Source of the DNA: Bradyrhizobium sp. LHD-71
GTDB taxonomy: Bacteria > Pseudomonadota > Alphaproteobacteria > Rhizobiales > Xanthobacteraceae
Assembly: GCF_031157255.1 (NCBI RefSeq)
Contig: NZ_JAVIFX010000002.1
Span: 1-64,000 of the forward strand
Reading direction: 5' to 3'
Length of the DNA stretch: 64,000 nucleotides
In this document: piece after piece, positions 17,511 through 27,641 of the stretch
Layout: each line of letters starts with the position of its first letter
Position numbering within the stretch: position 1 is the stretch's first letter
Made by a program: the position numbers and the translations under genes
The notes under the pieces: model-generated
Told to the model about the DNA's origin: nothing
Seen by the model: the letters and a program-made list of their open reading frames with translations, nothing else
Databases searched by the model: none

Positions 17511-18266
17511 ATGGTTAACACACGCGACAGCCTCGATCTGACCCTCTCCCGCCCCGCCGGGCGAAGCGATGTCGAGTGGCGTATCGCGGACGACCCGGTC
17601 GCCTACCCTGACGCCGTGGCTCTGATGGAAGCGCGGGCCGCCGCCATTGCTGCGGGCGCGGACAAGGAGCTCGTCTGGCTGGTTGAGCATCCGCCGCTCT
17701 ACACCGCTGGCACCAGCGCCAGAACCGCCGATCTGCTCGACCAGCGTTTCCCCGTTTTTCAGACCGGCCGCGGCGGTCAGTTCACCTATCATGGCCCTGG
17801 CCAGCGGGTGGCCTATGCCATGCTGGACCTCAAGCGGCGAAAGCCGGATGTGCGCGCCTATGTGGCCGGTCTCGAGGAATGGATCATCCGCACGCTCGAT
17901 GCCTTCAACGTGCGCGGCCTTCGGCGCGAGGACCGCGTCGGCGTCTGGGTTAAGCGGCCCGACAAGGGAGACGGCTACGAAGACAAGATTGCGGCGATCG
18001 GCGTCAGGCTGAAGCGCTGGGTCTCGCTGCACGGCATCGCCATCAACGTCGAGCCGGACCTGTCGCATTTCGGCGGCATCGTGCCCTGCGGCGTCGCGGA
18101 CCCCCGCTACGGCGTCACCAGCCTGGTCGACCTCGGCCTGCCGGTGACGATGGACGATCTCGACGTAGCGCTGAAGCACGCGTTCGAGGAGGTGTTTGGG
18201 GGAAGTCCGGGTTCCGAGGCGCGCGCCGAGTGGTTCGAGACGCCGCTGCGCGGCTCCTCACCATGA
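17511..18266 (+). CDS. lipB: Octanoyl-[acyl-carrier-protein]:protein N-octanoyltransferase LipB
   Basis: LipB moves octanoyl groups from acyl carrier protein to lipoyl-dependent enzymes, the first step of lipoate assembly. The 251-residue protein shows the family motifs [36 protein letters not shown], the lysine region [20 protein letters not shown] and the catalytic cysteine in [21 protein letters not shown] at 17511 ([10 protein letters not shown]) fits the usual length; the open frame upstream lies across the divergent FliN-like gene. It stands alone, converging on the PEP-mutase-family gene. Confidence 0.93.
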   Translation: MVNTRDSLDLTLSRPAGRSDVEWRIADDPVAYPDAVALMEARAAAIAAGADKELVWLVEHPPLYTAGTSARTADLLDQRFPVFQTGRGGQFTYHGPGQRVAYAMLDLKRRKPDVRAYVAGLEEWIIRTLDAFNVRGLRREDRVGVWVKRPDKGDGYEDKIAAIGVRLKRWVSLHGIAINVEPDLSHFGGIVPCGVADPRYGVTSLVDLGLPVTMDDLDVALKHAFEEVFGGSPGSEARAEWFETPLRGSSP

Positions 18267-18270
18267 GACG

Positions 18271-19134
18271 CTACGCCTTCAATCCCAGATACGCCGCCGA
18301 GCGCTTCTGCACGTCGCCACTGCGCATGTAGCGGTTGACGAAATCGGCGGACGGCAATCCCTTCAAATCCTTCGGCTTCGTTCCCTCACGCAACGCTTTA
18401 AGCGTCTCGTGAACGGCCAAGGCAGCGGCGGCAAACGGCGTGTGCCCCTGATTGGCGATCCGCACGCCGGCAGATGTCAGATAGGGAATGTCGTCGAGCT
18501 CCGGCTCGGTAGTGCCGAGCATGATCGGCAAGCTGGTCGCCGCCCTCACCGCGTCAAGTTCAGCCCGGGCTTTTATGCCGGTGAAGAACAATGCGTCGAC
18601 GCCGGTCCCCTCATAGGCCTTGGCGCGTGCGATGGCATCGTTGAGGCCGGTGATGTTCACAGCCGTCCGCGCAAAGATCGACAGCACAGGATCGACCCTT
18701 GCCTCGACGGCCGCTTTCATTTTGCCGACGCCCTCCTCCAGCGAGATCAGCTGCGGTTTGGCCTGGCCATAAGCAGTCGGCAGCAGCGTGTCCTCGATCG
18801 TGAGGCCTGCGGCACCCGCGTTTTCGAGCTCCTGCACCGTGCGACGGACGTTCAGCGCGTTGCCGAAGCCATGGTCCGCATCGATCAACAGCGGCAATGT
18901 CCCGGCGCGCGTAATGCGCCGCACCGTTTCGGCGAGCTCACTCAAGGTGATCAGCATCAGGTCGGGATCACCGAGCACCGTCAACGACGCCGTTGAACCG
19001 CCGAGCATGCCAAGTTCGAAGCCAATGTCTTCGGCGATGCGCGCGGAGACGGCGTCATAGACGGACGCCGGGCGAATGCAGGTGCTGCCGGAAAGGATGC
19101 TTCGCAGGCCTGCGCGCTGTTTGGACCACGACAT
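18271..19134 (-). CDS. Oxaloacetate decarboxylase-like protein (isocitrate lyase/PEP mutase superfamily)
   Basis: The 287-residue TIM-barrel protein belongs to the isocitrate lyase/PEP mutase superfamily. The magnesium-binding region reads LLIDADHGFGNALNVRRTVQELE, and ITIEDTLLP-like GLTIEDTLLPTAYG follows. The sequence most resembles the PA4872-type oxaloacetate decarboxylases rather than methylisocitrate lyase: the KKCGH catalytic-loop cysteine of lyases is absent. It ends five bases from lipB (convergent), and lies 12 bases downstream of the biotin carboxylase gene, so cotranscription with it is likely. Confidence 0.8.
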   Translation of the reverse strand: MSWSKQRAGLRSILSGSTCIRPASVYDAVSARIAEDIGFELGMLGGSTASLTVLGDPDLMLITLSELAETVRRITRAGTLPLLIDADHGFGNALNVRRTVQELENAGAAGLTIEDTLLPTAYGQAKPQLISLEEGVGKMKAAVEARVDPVLSIFARTAVNITGLNDAIARAKAYEGTGVDALFFTGIKARAELDAVRAATSLPIMLGTTEPELDDIPYLTSAGVRIANQGHTPFAAAALAVHETLKALREGTKPKDLKGLPSADFVNRYMRSGDVQKRSAAYLGLKA

Positions 19135-19146
19135 CGGAAGGGCTCC

Positions 19147-21162
19147 TTACGCGAATTCGAGGATCGGGGCATCCACGGCGAGCGTTGCGCCCGCCTTGGC
19201 ATGGATTGCCTTGACGACGCCGTCGCGTTCGGCGCGCAGCACGTTCTGCATCTTCATGGCTTCGACCACGGCCAGCGTCTCGCCGGCTTTGACCTCCTGT
19301 CCCTCACTCACGTCGATGGAGATGACGAGGCCCGGCATCGGGCACAACAGCTTCTTGCCGGCATCGGCCTTCGTCTCCTCAGGCATCAGCCGCGCGGCTT
19401 GCGCCTCGAATTCGGTAAACACATACGCCGCGACCTCGACGCCCTGATGCGCGAGGCGGAAGCCATTGGCGATCGGGCGCACCTGCACCGCGAGCGGGTG
19501 CCCGTCGGCCGTGCCGTGCCATGTCGGATCGCCCGGCTTCCAGTTCGAAACCAGGAGATGCGCCGACCCGACCTCCCCGTTGGCCTCGACAAAGCGGATG
19601 GCGATGCCGTCTCCTTCGCGCGATACTTCGAGTGGTATTTCAGCGCGCCCGAGCCAGACCGCGCGCCGCTGCTCGCGAGTCACCGGCCGACCGATCATCT
19701 GGCCGGAGATACGCCGCTTGCGCTCGCCAATCACATGGTCGATGGCCGCCGCAACAGCGGCGATACGGCGCGCCACCTCGCCTTCCGCCGCGCGCGGAGC
19801 GAAGCCGCGCGGAAACTCCTCGGCAATAAAGCCGGTCGAGAGCCGCCCCTCCTTCCAGCGCGGATGCTGCATCACGGCGGACAGGAACGGCACATTGTGG
19901 CGGATGCCGTCGATATAGAAGGCGTCGAGCGCCTGGCTCTGCGCCTCGATTGCGGCGGCCCGCGACGGCCCGTGCGTCACCAGCTTCGCAATCATCGGGT
20001 CATAGAAGATGGAGATCTCGCCGCCTTCCTGCACGCCGGTGTCGTTGCGGACGGTGATCGTCTTTGTGGCCCCTTCCGCCGGCGGACGGTATTTCACCAG
20101 CCGGCCGATCGAGGGCAGGAAATTGCGGAACGGATCTTCCGCGTAGACGCGCGACTCCACCGCCCAGCCGGTCAGCGTTACGTCTTTTTGTGCGATCCCC
20201 AGTTTTTCGCCTGCGGCGACACGGATCATCTGCTCGACCAGGTCGATGCCGGTCACGAGTTCGGTGACCGGATGCTCGACCTGCAGACGGGTGTTCATCT
20301 CCAGGAAATAGAAGCTCTTGTCCTGGCCTGCGACGAACTCGACGGTACCGGCGGAATCGTAATTGACCGCCTTCGCCAACGCCACCGCCTGGTCGCCCAT
20401 CTTGCGCCGCGTCGCCTCGTCGAGTAGCGGCGACGGCGCCTCCTCGATGACCTTCTGATTGCGGCGCTGGATCGAACATTCGCGCTCGCCGAGATGGATC
20501 ACATTGCCGTGTTTGTCGCCGAGCACCTGGATCTCGATGTGACGCGGGTCGACGATGAACTTCTCGACGAACACCCGGTCGTCGCCGAACGAGGACTTCG
20601 CCTCCGCGCGCGCCAGCCGAAAGCCCTCGGCGACCTCGGCAGCATTGGAGGCGATGCGCATGCCCTTGCCGCCGCCCCCGGCGGAGGCCTTGATCATCAC
20701 CGGAAAGCCGATCTCCTCGGCGATCTTCACCGCGCGTTTGTCGTCCTCGATCACGCCGAGATGGCCAGGCACTGTCGAGACGCCCGCCTTCGCCGCGGCC
20801 TTCTTGGATTCGATCTTGTCGCCCATGGCCGCGATCGCGCCGGCGTTCGGGCCGATGAAGACCAGACCCGCCTCGGAGAGCGCCTTCGGAAACGCTTCGC
20901 GCTCGGACAGGAAGCCGTAGCCGGGATGCACCGCCTCAGCACCTGTCGCCTTGCAGGCATCGATGATGCGGTCGATCAGGAGGTAGGATTCGGCGGCTGG
21001 CGGTGGGCCGATGAAGACAGCCTCGTCCGCCATCTCCACGTGCAGCGCGTCCTCGTCGGCTTCGGAATACACGGCGATGGTTTTGATGCCCATCCGCCGC
21101 GCGGTCTTGATGATCCGGCAGGCGATTTCGCCCCGGTTCGCAATCAGGATCTTCTTGAACAT
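19147..21162 (-). CDS. pccA: Propionyl-CoA (acyl-CoA) carboxylase biotin-carrying alpha subunit
   Basis: The 671-residue protein has, in order, a biotin carboxylase domain (FKKILIANRGEIACRIIKTA; ATP-grasp ASAGGGGKGMR; FLEMNTRLQVEHPVTE), a middle BT-like domain and a C-terminal biotinyl domain with the modified lysine in EAMKMQN at about residue 637. The layout and length match PccA/alpha subunits that work with a separate carboxyltransferase beta subunit, converting propionyl-CoA to methylmalonyl-CoA. No beta subunit is in the window. Other acyl-CoA substrates, such as acetyl- or methylcrotonyl-CoA, cannot be excluded. Confidence 0.87.
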   Translation of the reverse strand: MFKKILIANRGEIACRIIKTARRMGIKTIAVYSEADEDALHVEMADEAVFIGPPPAAESYLLIDRIIDACKATGAEAVHPGYGFLSEREAFPKALSEAGLVFIGPNAGAIAAMGDKIESKKAAAKAGVSTVPGHLGVIEDDKRAVKIAEEIGFPVMIKASAGGGGKGMRIASNAAEVAEGFRLARAEAKSSFGDDRVFVEKFIVDPRHIEIQVLGDKHGNVIHLGERECSIQRRNQKVIEEAPSPLLDEATRRKMGDQAVALAKAVNYDSAGTVEFVAGQDKSFYFLEMNTRLQVEHPVTELVTGIDLVEQMIRVAAGEKLGIAQKDVTLTGWAVESRVYAEDPFRNFLPSIGRLVKYRPPAEGATKTITVRNDTGVQEGGEISIFYDPMIAKLVTHGPSRAAAIEAQSQALDAFYIDGIRHNVPFLSAVMQHPRWKEGRLSTGFIAEEFPRGFAPRAAEGEVARRIAAVAAAIDHVIGERKRRISGQMIGRPVTREQRRAVWLGRAEIPLEVSREGDGIAIRFVEANGEVGSAHLLVSNWKPGDPTWHGTADGHPLAVQVRPIANGFRLAHQGVEVAAYVFTEFEAQAARLMPEETKADAGKKLLCPMPGLVISIDVSEGQEVKAGETLAVVEAMKMQNVLRAERDGVVKAIHAKAGATLAVDAPILEFA

Positions 21163-21308
21163 GTACGCCCGTCGCTGGAAACCCTTGATCCAGCCTTCGC
21201 GGGTTGGCCGGAAAAAGTCAACGTTCAGTGGCGCATGGGCGGCGCTGCGGCCGGGCTTTTCCGCAGCGCGGCAATATCACTTGGAGCGGCCGCTCTGCGC
21301 GGCTCCGA

Positions 21309-21902
21309 TCAGATCGCCAGGTCGGCGACGTGCGGCAGGGACTGCGACAGCGGCAAGGCGGCACCCAGCAGCGCTGCGACGACCGTCATCAGGGTACGGC
21401 TGGTGCGGCGCCTGCCACGCATCTGCGCGGCGACCCACTCGAGCACCTCGACCTTGACGTCGCTGGAGCGGCTCGGCGCCCAGCTCTCGATCGCCGTCGT
21501 GGGCGACAGTGCAACCGCACGCGGAGGCACCGGCAGGCCGGACGCGCTCGCAGCATGATGCAGAATAGCCTTGGCGAACAGGTCGTCGAATTTTCCGTCG
21601 TCGGAACGCTCGGCGGCAGCTTCATCGATCTGGAACAACGCCTGCGCCTCTTCGCGGCTGACGGCACTCTCATTGAGGGCGTCAGAGGTCAGAATGCGCG
21701 TGCACCACTCGGCATCGCGGGCATCGAGCGAACGCGAAAAGTGGACGCGGCCGGTGGTGGTCGGCCCTTCGCCGGTGATGACGCCATCGCGGACGAAGGC
21801 GAGCGCCTGCGCGGCATCTGTGATGGTGGCTATGGCGGAGGATTCGATGGTGGCAACGAGGGCAGCAGGGCTGCCGGTCGGACGGTTCACAGCGGTCAAC
21901 AT
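21309..21902 (-). CDS. Hypothetical protein
   Basis: This 197-residue protein is not recognised. It has a mixed helical body (RSLDARDAEWCTRILTSDALNES, FDDLFAKAILHHAASASG) and a C-terminal hydrophobic stretch (TLMTVVAALLGAALPL) that may be one membrane anchor preceded by basic residues (MRGRRRTSR), giving an N-in/C-terminal-tail arrangement. ATG at 21902 is used. The gene lies upstream of the carboxylase subunit gene but with a 146-base gap, so operon membership is uncertain. Confidence 0.6.
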   Translation of the reverse strand: MLTAVNRPTGSPAALVATIESSAIATITDAAQALAFVRDGVITGEGPTTTGRVHFSRSLDARDAEWCTRILTSDALNESAVSREEAQALFQIDEAAAERSDDGKFDDLFAKAILHHAASASGLPVPPRAVALSPTTAIESWAPSRSSDVKVEVLEWVAAQMRGRRRTSRTLMTVVAALLGAALPLSQSLPHVADLAI

Positions 21903-22259
21903 TTCCAATCTCTTCGTCTTTCTTCCATCATGCCCGCGCCCGCCTGAACGCCCGGTGAATTGCGCGACCCCTTGAGGTACGGCGGCTCTACCGGAGTGGC
22001 TTCCGTTTTGTCGTGACGTACGTCACAGAGGTTCAGATGGCGATGCAGGCGGGCCTCGGTGAGGCCGGGCGCGGGCAAATTCGCGGCAAACTGTAAAGAC
22101 CTTGTTAACTGGGGTCTTCTTGCCATCACGTTTGCGAAAGAAGGTTTATCCCCGGAATCTTCAAGCCTTAAAAGAACTTTCCCAACTTGAGACTTGGCAT
22201 TTCGCTCAAGGGCCAACGAGCTATATCTTAACCTGATTTTTCACGACGAGGAGGCTCGA
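21903..22259. other. Divergent intergenic region before peroxiredoxin gene
   Basis: About 350 bases separate the hypothetical gene (minus) from the peroxiredoxin gene (plus). No coding sequence or strong hairpin was seen. The region is less GC-rich than its flanks near 22080-22200, as expected for a promoter. An OxyR-type operator could not be identified by eye. GAGGAGG just before 22260 is the peroxiredoxin ribosome-binding site. Confidence 0.5.
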
Positions 22260-22919
22260 ATGACCCTGCAGATCAACGCCACTGCACCGGATTTTGAGGC
22301 GGAGACGACCGAAGGCCGGATCAAGTTCCATGACTGGATCGGCGACGGCTGGGCGGTGCTGTTCTCGCATCCGAAGGACTTCACGCCGGTTTGCACGACG
22401 GAACTCGGCACGCTCGCCCGCCTGAAGCCGGAGTTCGACAAGCGCAATGTCAAGCTGATCGGTCTTTCCGTCGACCCGGTCGACAAGCACACGCTGTGGT
22501 CGAACGACATCAAGGAGACGCAAGGCTTTGCGCCGAACTATCCGATGATTGGCGACAGCGACTACAACGTCTCGAAGCTGTACAACATGCTGCCGGCGTC
22601 GACATCGGGCGATCCGGCGACGCGCACGCCGGCCGACAACCAGACCGTCCGCACCGTGTTCGTCATCGGCCCCGACAAGAAGGTCAAGCTGGCGCTCGCC
22701 TATCCGATGACCACGGGCCGCAACTTCGCCGAGATCCTGCGCGCGATCGACTCGCTGCAGTTGACCGCAAAGCACCGCGTCGCGACCCCCGCCGACTGGC
22801 AGCAAGGCGAGGATGTGATCATCGCGGGCTCTGTCAGCGACGACGAGGCCAAGAAGATCTACCCGCAGGGCTGGAAGGCGCCGAAGCCGTACATCCGCAT
22901 CGTGCCGCAGCCGAAGTAA
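22260..22919 (+). CDS. 1-Cys peroxiredoxin (Prx6/AhpC-TSA family)
   Basis: The 219-residue thiol peroxidase has its peroxidatic cysteine at residue 45 in HPKDFTPVCTTELGTLARL, and the long C-terminal domain (YPMTTGRNFAEILRAIDSLQL ... GWKAPKPYIRIVPQPK region) typical of the Prx6 group. No resolving cysteine is visible in the C-terminal part, so it should act as a 1-Cys enzyme reducing hydrogen or lipid peroxides in the cytoplasm. The start follows GAGGAGG. It is monocistronic, with a hairpin about 40 bases after its stop. Confidence 0.92.
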   Translation: MTLQINATAPDFEAETTEGRIKFHDWIGDGWAVLFSHPKDFTPVCTTELGTLARLKPEFDKRNVKLIGLSVDPVDKHTLWSNDIKETQGFAPNYPMIGDSDYNVSKLYNMLPASTSGDPATRTPADNQTVRTVFVIGPDKKVKLALAYPMTTGRNFAEILRAIDSLQLTAKHRVATPADWQQGEDVIIAGSVSDDEAKKIYPQGWKAPKPYIRIVPQPK

Positions 22920-22959
22920 CGCAATCGCCCCTGATCGGGCGAGCACCGCGTCGCTAAAC

Positions 22960-22988
22960 GTCATCACCGGGTCAAGCCCGGTGATGAC
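22960..22988. terminator. Hairpin after peroxiredoxin gene
   Basis: The arms gtcatcaccggg (22960-22971) and cccggtgatgac (22977-22988) are perfect 12-bp complements around a tcaag loop. The stem is strong enough to stop or protect the peroxiredoxin transcript, but there is no T tract. The sequence also resembles a dispersed palindromic element of these genomes, so both roles are possible. Confidence 0.6.
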
Positions 22989-23055
22989 CCGAGAGTTGGC
23001 TCGCGCGACTAACTAATGCTTGACGAAATCAGTTTGGTCGCAACTACGCCCCCCG

Positions 23056-23155
23056 GTGTCGTCCTCGCGAAAGCGGGGACCCATATTCCAGAGCGTTCGA
23101 GACTAGATCACAGTCGCTCTGGAATATGGATCCCTGCTTTTCGCAGGGATGACGC
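23056..23155. repeat. Dispersed intergenic palindrome (100 bp)
   Basis: An inner perfect inverted repeat is formed by ccatattccagagcg (23081-23095) and cgctctggaatatgg (23115-23129). It is framed by a second, imperfect pair (tgtcgtcctcgcgaaagcgg and ctgcttttcgcagggatgac) that each fold as small hairpins. The composite lies between the convergent peroxiredoxin and EamA genes and is a typical Bradyrhizobium-type interspersed repeat. Nothing in it is coding. Confidence 0.75.
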
Positions 23156-23198
23156 CGAGCATTGTGGCGTCGGCTTTCGAAGCTAGATTCATCGTGCT

Positions 23199-24083
23199 TT
23201 AGCTGCCCAGCCTCGCCGGCCTGTTCACCAGCACGACGCCTGCGGCGCAGATGAGCATGCCGGCGACGGACAGCGCATCGAGACGCTCGTCGAACAGTAC
23301 ATAGGCCATCAGCGCGGTCACGGCCGGGACCAGATAGAACAGGCTCGCCACCTGTGTTGCGGCGGAATGCCGGATCAGCCAGTACAGCAGCCCGATCGAG
23401 CCGACCGACAGCACCGCCGATAGCCAGGCGGTTGCGAGCACGAACGTCGTGCTCCACGTCACGACGCGCGTCTCGAATGCGAGCGCTCCGAGCGCGAAGA
23501 AGATCGTCACCGCAATGAACTGAATCAAGTTGCCCGCGCGCCAATCGATGAGGCTACAGAAGCGCTTCTGGTACAACGTGCCGATGGTGATGCTGACGAG
23601 CGAGACGCCGGAGGCCGCCCAGCCGATGAGGGACTGCCCCTCGAAATTCCGGTTGTGAAGCACCAGCACCACCCCGGAAAGTCCGAGCAGCAGCCCAACC
23701 CACTGCTTCGACGTCACGCGTTCGCCGAGAAAGCGGTTCGCCAGCGTCGACGTCAGCACCGGCTGCAATCCTGGAATCAGCGCGGACAGTCCTGCCGGCA
23801 CCGAATGCGCGATCGCAATAGCTGTCCCGCCGAGATAGAAGCCGTGCACCAGAATGCCCGCGACGATGCTGTGCATCGCCCCTGCCCGGTCCGGCCAGGC
23901 AGGTCGCGTCATCAGCGCGAGCACCGCAAGCAGAATGACCACAAGCGTCATGCGCAGCGCCTGCATCGTCAACGGCTCGGCGCCTTCAAGCGCGTATTTC
24001 GTGCCGATGAAGCCGGTGCTCCACAGCAGCACGAACAACGCAGGCGCCGCACGCGCGGCAAAATCGTCGAACCGATCGGTCAT
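23199..24083 (-). CDS. EamA-family (DMT superfamily) transporter
   Basis: From ATG at 24083 the protein is 294 residues with ten hydrophobic segments arranged as two EamA repeats; the first contains [23 protein letters not shown] and the second ends with [21 protein letters not shown]-like sequence ([18 protein letters not shown]). EamA proteins export metabolites such as amino acids across the inner membrane; substrate not predictable. A 15-codon upstream extension to 24128 is possible. It diverges from the formaldehyde dehydrogenase gene. Confidence 0.85.
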   Translation of the reverse strand: MTDRFDDFAARAAPALFVLLWSTGFIGTKYALEGAEPLTMQALRMTLVVILLAVLALMTRPAWPDRAGAMHSIVAGILVHGFYLGGTAIAIAHSVPAGLSALIPGLQPVLTSTLANRFLGERVTSKQWVGLLLGLSGVVLVLHNRNFEGQSLIGWAASGVSLVSITIGTLYQKRFCSLIDWRAGNLIQFIAVTIFFALGALAFETRVVTWSTTFVLATAWLSAVLSVGSIGLLYWLIRHSAATQVASLFYLVPAVTALMAYVLFDERLDALSVAGMLICAAGVVLVNRPARLGS

Positions 24084-24178
24084 TTGCCGCGCTGCTTGCC
24101 CGATCGTATGATGGCGTGCAATCGACAATTCGTCGCCTCCGCCCTGCGCCGGAGCGGAATGAGCTTAAGGAGTTCGTC

Positions 24179-25306
<1,128 letters not shown>

Positions 25307-25531
25307 GATGGATATTGCGACCGATCGGCTTCGCCTGCCGGGCTGACGCCGGACGAGGCGAAGGGACTTTGGCAGTCCAGGTTTGAGCTTGCGCTCACGT
25401 TGCCGGATCGCTTCCGCCTGCCCGCTTCGCGCTGCGGCGAACAAGTCGCTTCACCTCGTCCCCGGCGTAGCCCGAAGGCCGTAGCCGGGTCGCAAGGACA
25501 ATAAATTGGACCGGCTGTCCGGGAGGCACTC

Positions 25532-25963
25532 ATGGTGACGATCGACTGGAGTAACTTCACGCCGGTGTCGGCGTTGCTTGGCGGCCTGCTGATCGGCGTC
25601 GCTGCCGCGGCGCTCTTGTTGCTGAACGGCCGCATCCTTGGCGTCAGCGGCATCGCCGGCGGCCTGTTGCAACCGCGCGCCGGCGACACCGGCTGGCGGC
25701 TCGCCTTCATTGCCGGACTGCTCGCGTCGCCACTTCTCTTGTTGCTATCGGGCACGATGGAGGCGCCTGAATTCGCAAGCCCTCTTTGGATAGTCGGGGC
25801 CGCCGGCCTGCTCGTGGGTTTCGGCTCGCGGATGGGATCCGGCTGCACCAGCGGACACGGCATCTGCGGCCTGGCGCGCCTCTCGAAGCGTTCGATCGCG
25901 GCGACCGCGTGCTTCATGCTGACGGGATTTCTGATCGTCTACCTGACGCGGCACGTGTTCTGA
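25532..25963 (+). CDS. YeeE/YedE-family transporter half (N-terminal-type subunit)
   Basis: The 143-residue membrane protein has four hydrophobic segments and the family signature GFGSRMGSGCTSGHGICGLAR, whose cysteines are thought to handle sulfur species. It corresponds to one half of a full-length YeeE/YedE transporter. The companion half is the next gene, 13 bases downstream. Such split pairs are annotated as sulfur or PmpA/PmpB-like transporters in other proteobacteria. Confidence 0.83.
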   Translation: MVTIDWSNFTPVSALLGGLLIGVAAAALLLLNGRILGVSGIAGGLLQPRAGDTGWRLAFIAGLLASPLLLLLSGTMEAPEFASPLWIVGAAGLLVGFGSRMGSGCTSGHGICGLARLSKRSIAATACFMLTGFLIVYLTRHVF

Positions 25964-25976
25964 AGGAGTGCTTCAG

Positions 25977-26420
25977 ATGAAAAACATTTCGGTGTTTCTG
26001 ATCGGTTGCTGCTTCTCCCTCGGGCTTTGCATCTCGGGCCTCGTGGCGCCGCGCAAGGTTCTGGCCTTCCTCGATCTCTTCGGCGCCTGGGATCCCTCGC
26101 TGATCCTGACGATGGCGGCCGGGCTCGTGGTCGCGGGCATCTCCTATCTTGTCACCCGTGGCCGTCGCATCAGCGCGCTCGGCGAACCGATGCAGATCCC
26201 CTCGAACACGACGATCGACGTGCGCCTGATCGTCGGCAGCCTGCTGTTCGGCGCCGGCTGGGGTCTCGCCGGCGTGTGTCCAGGACCGGCGCTCGTCAAT
26301 CTGGGCTTCCTGAGCACCCCCGCGGCCGTCTTCGTTGCAGCAATGTTCTGCGGAATGGCCCTGTTTCAGGCCTTCGACCACTGGGGAACGACACAGCGAC
26401 CCGCGACCGTCGATGCCTGA
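25977..26420 (+). CDS. YeeE/YedE-family transporter half (DUF6691-type)
   Basis: The 147-residue protein has four hydrophobic segments and the second-half signature LLFGAGWGLAGVCPGPALVNLG with its conserved cysteine. N-terminal VFLIGCCFSLGLCISGLVAPRKVLAFLDLFGAWDPSL is typical of DUF6691 partners. ATG at 25977 is preferred over GTG at 25968 because GAAGGAG is correctly spaced from it. It ends 56 bases before tRNA-Arg and is the last gene before the island. Confidence 0.82.
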   Translation: MKNISVFLIGCCFSLGLCISGLVAPRKVLAFLDLFGAWDPSLILTMAAGLVVAGISYLVTRGRRISALGEPMQIPSNTTIDVRLIVGSLLFGAGWGLAGVCPGPALVNLGFLSTPAAVFVAAMFCGMALFQAFDHWGTTQRPATVDA

Positions 26421-26476
26421 CTGAAATCACGCCCCCTCTGGCGTTCTGCCGCACGATCAGTATTGTGTGCCCCAAC

Positions 26477-26553
26477 GCACTCGTAGCTCAGCTGGATAGA
26501 GCATCGGATTTCGATTCCGAGGGTCGGGAGTTCGAATCTCTCCGAGTGCGCCA
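26477..26553 (+). tRNA. tRNA-Arg (anticodon TCG)
   Basis: The sequence gcactcgtagctcagctgga starts a full cloverleaf: acceptor GCACTCG/CGAGTGC, D arm, anticodon stem TCGGA/TCCGA with loop TTTCGAT giving anticodon TCG (Arg, CGA codons), T arm GGGAGTTCGAATCTCTCC-like and encoded CCA at 26551-26553. Its 3' end is the presumed integration site of the adjacent island: 15 bases spanning it recur at 39202-39216. Confidence 0.96.
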
Positions 26554-26554
26554 A
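26540..26554 (+). repeat. Putative left attachment site (attL) in tRNA-Arg
   Basis: ctccgagtgcgccaa covers the acceptor 3' strand, discriminator, CCA and one following base of tRNA-Arg. It is identical to 39202-39216 in the same orientation. The expected chance of a given 15-mer recurring once in 64 kb is far below 1 in 1000. Confidence 0.6.
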
Positions 26555-26763
26555 GACGCTGTTTGACAGCATCCTTCACATCCGCCGCCATCCAAAAAAA
26601 TCAAAACTCCCATAAAACTAGGCACTTCGTGTGTCTGTGCTGTCTGTAGGCGGCCGTCCCTGTCCGGTGCTTCCACCCCGCTTCGCTGTACCCTTGCCTG
26701 TACCTTTTCGCGAGTTAGGATCACTCCGAAGAACAAAGGTACAACGACCGCACTAACGATCGA

Positions 26764-27254
26764 ATGTCCGACACAACCACCATCACGGAAAAGAATTACC
26801 TGTCACCGAAGCTAGAACCGGGTGTCTACGCATGCGGGAACAACGTTTACTACGATGTGGTGTCAGTCACGAACCGTAGCTGGAAGTTTCGGTGGCATGT
26901 GGGTGGCAAGCCGTTCAAGCGCGGCCTTGGCGCAGCCAAGTTGTTGACCCCCAGCGAAGCCAAGAGAAAGCGCTGGGGCTGAAGCAGAACGTCCTCGAAA
27001 ATGGCGTACCGGGCGACACGCGCGGCGACGCGAAGGATTCGACGGTCCGCAAAAAGTTCTATCCCTTCGCCACCGAATGGCGGCTGAAGATGGAAAAGGG
27101 ACTGCGCCATCCAAAAGCGCGTCAGAAACTAAAGAACATCATCGACAACCACTGCAAGCCACTGCACGATCTGTGGCTTGACGAAATCATGCCAAAGCAT
27201 GTCGAGGCGACGTTGCTTGCGATCTGGCATCTTCGCGAAATGAGTCGCGATTGA
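26764..27254 (+). pseudogene. Tyrosine integrase remnant (frameshifted, truncated)
   Basis: The first part (MSDTTTITEKNYLSPKLEPG to SEAKRKRWG, stop near 26982) matches the N-terminal arm-binding domain of P4-type integrases (WKFRWHVGGKPFKRGLGAAK). Shifting one base near 26970 continues the protein as KALGLKQNVLENGVPGDTRG and then the core-binding domain (FATEWRLKMEKGLRHPKARQ, LDEIMPKHVEATLLAIWHLREMSRD). A TGA ends it at 27254, before any catalytic domain: the Arg/His-x-x-Arg/Tyr residues are all missing. A single-base deletion plus loss of the 3' half therefore inactivated it. It lies just after tRNA-Arg. Confidence 0.85.
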
Positions 27255-27641
27255 ACTTCAAGGCGTTTCAACACAAGCGCCCAAACCCCGCAGCGTTTGT
27301 GCGGCCTCCATATGTAGATCTCGTATCGGTGGTCCCACCAACCCCGCCGGCGTCCGGGCAGCGCCCCATTGGCAGGCGCCCACATTATGCGGACCACGAT
27401 TTCTGATGCGGAAGCGCTTTTACGCGCCTGCCTTGCTACTTTGGGAACGTTTCGGCGTCGTTGCGCATCGCAATAAATAGCTCGGCTGCTGAGTAGCGCT
27501 CGACCACGACGACTTGCATCAAGCCGAGCCCCGCGCCTCTCGCCGCACTGGACCGCGCCTGCCACACGTTGAAGGCAGGCGGGTTTTCGTATCTACTGAA
27601 CGGCAAACCTGCTGCAGGCGAGATGGGAGTGGTGGCCACTC
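27255..27641. other. Non-coding gap between integrase remnant and catabolic operon
   Basis: About 390 bases hold no convincing gene. The rest of the integrase gene is not recognisable here in any frame, so it was deleted rather than merely mutated. The stretch should contain the promoter of the downstream operon. No regulator gene or operator palindrome was recognised. A 67-codon opening on the minus strand (27436-27639) has no similarity I can name. Confidence 0.5.

Noticed and set aside
19201-20427. 408-codon open frame on the plus strand
   Set aside because: Antisense to the biotin carboxylase subunit; His/Arg-rich with no motif.
27436-27639. 67-codon minus-strand frame upstream of the aldolase gene
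   Set aside because: No similarity I can name, no ribosome-binding site seen, and its start abuts the aldolase start; too weak to call, though it is one of the few protein-like frames in the gap.
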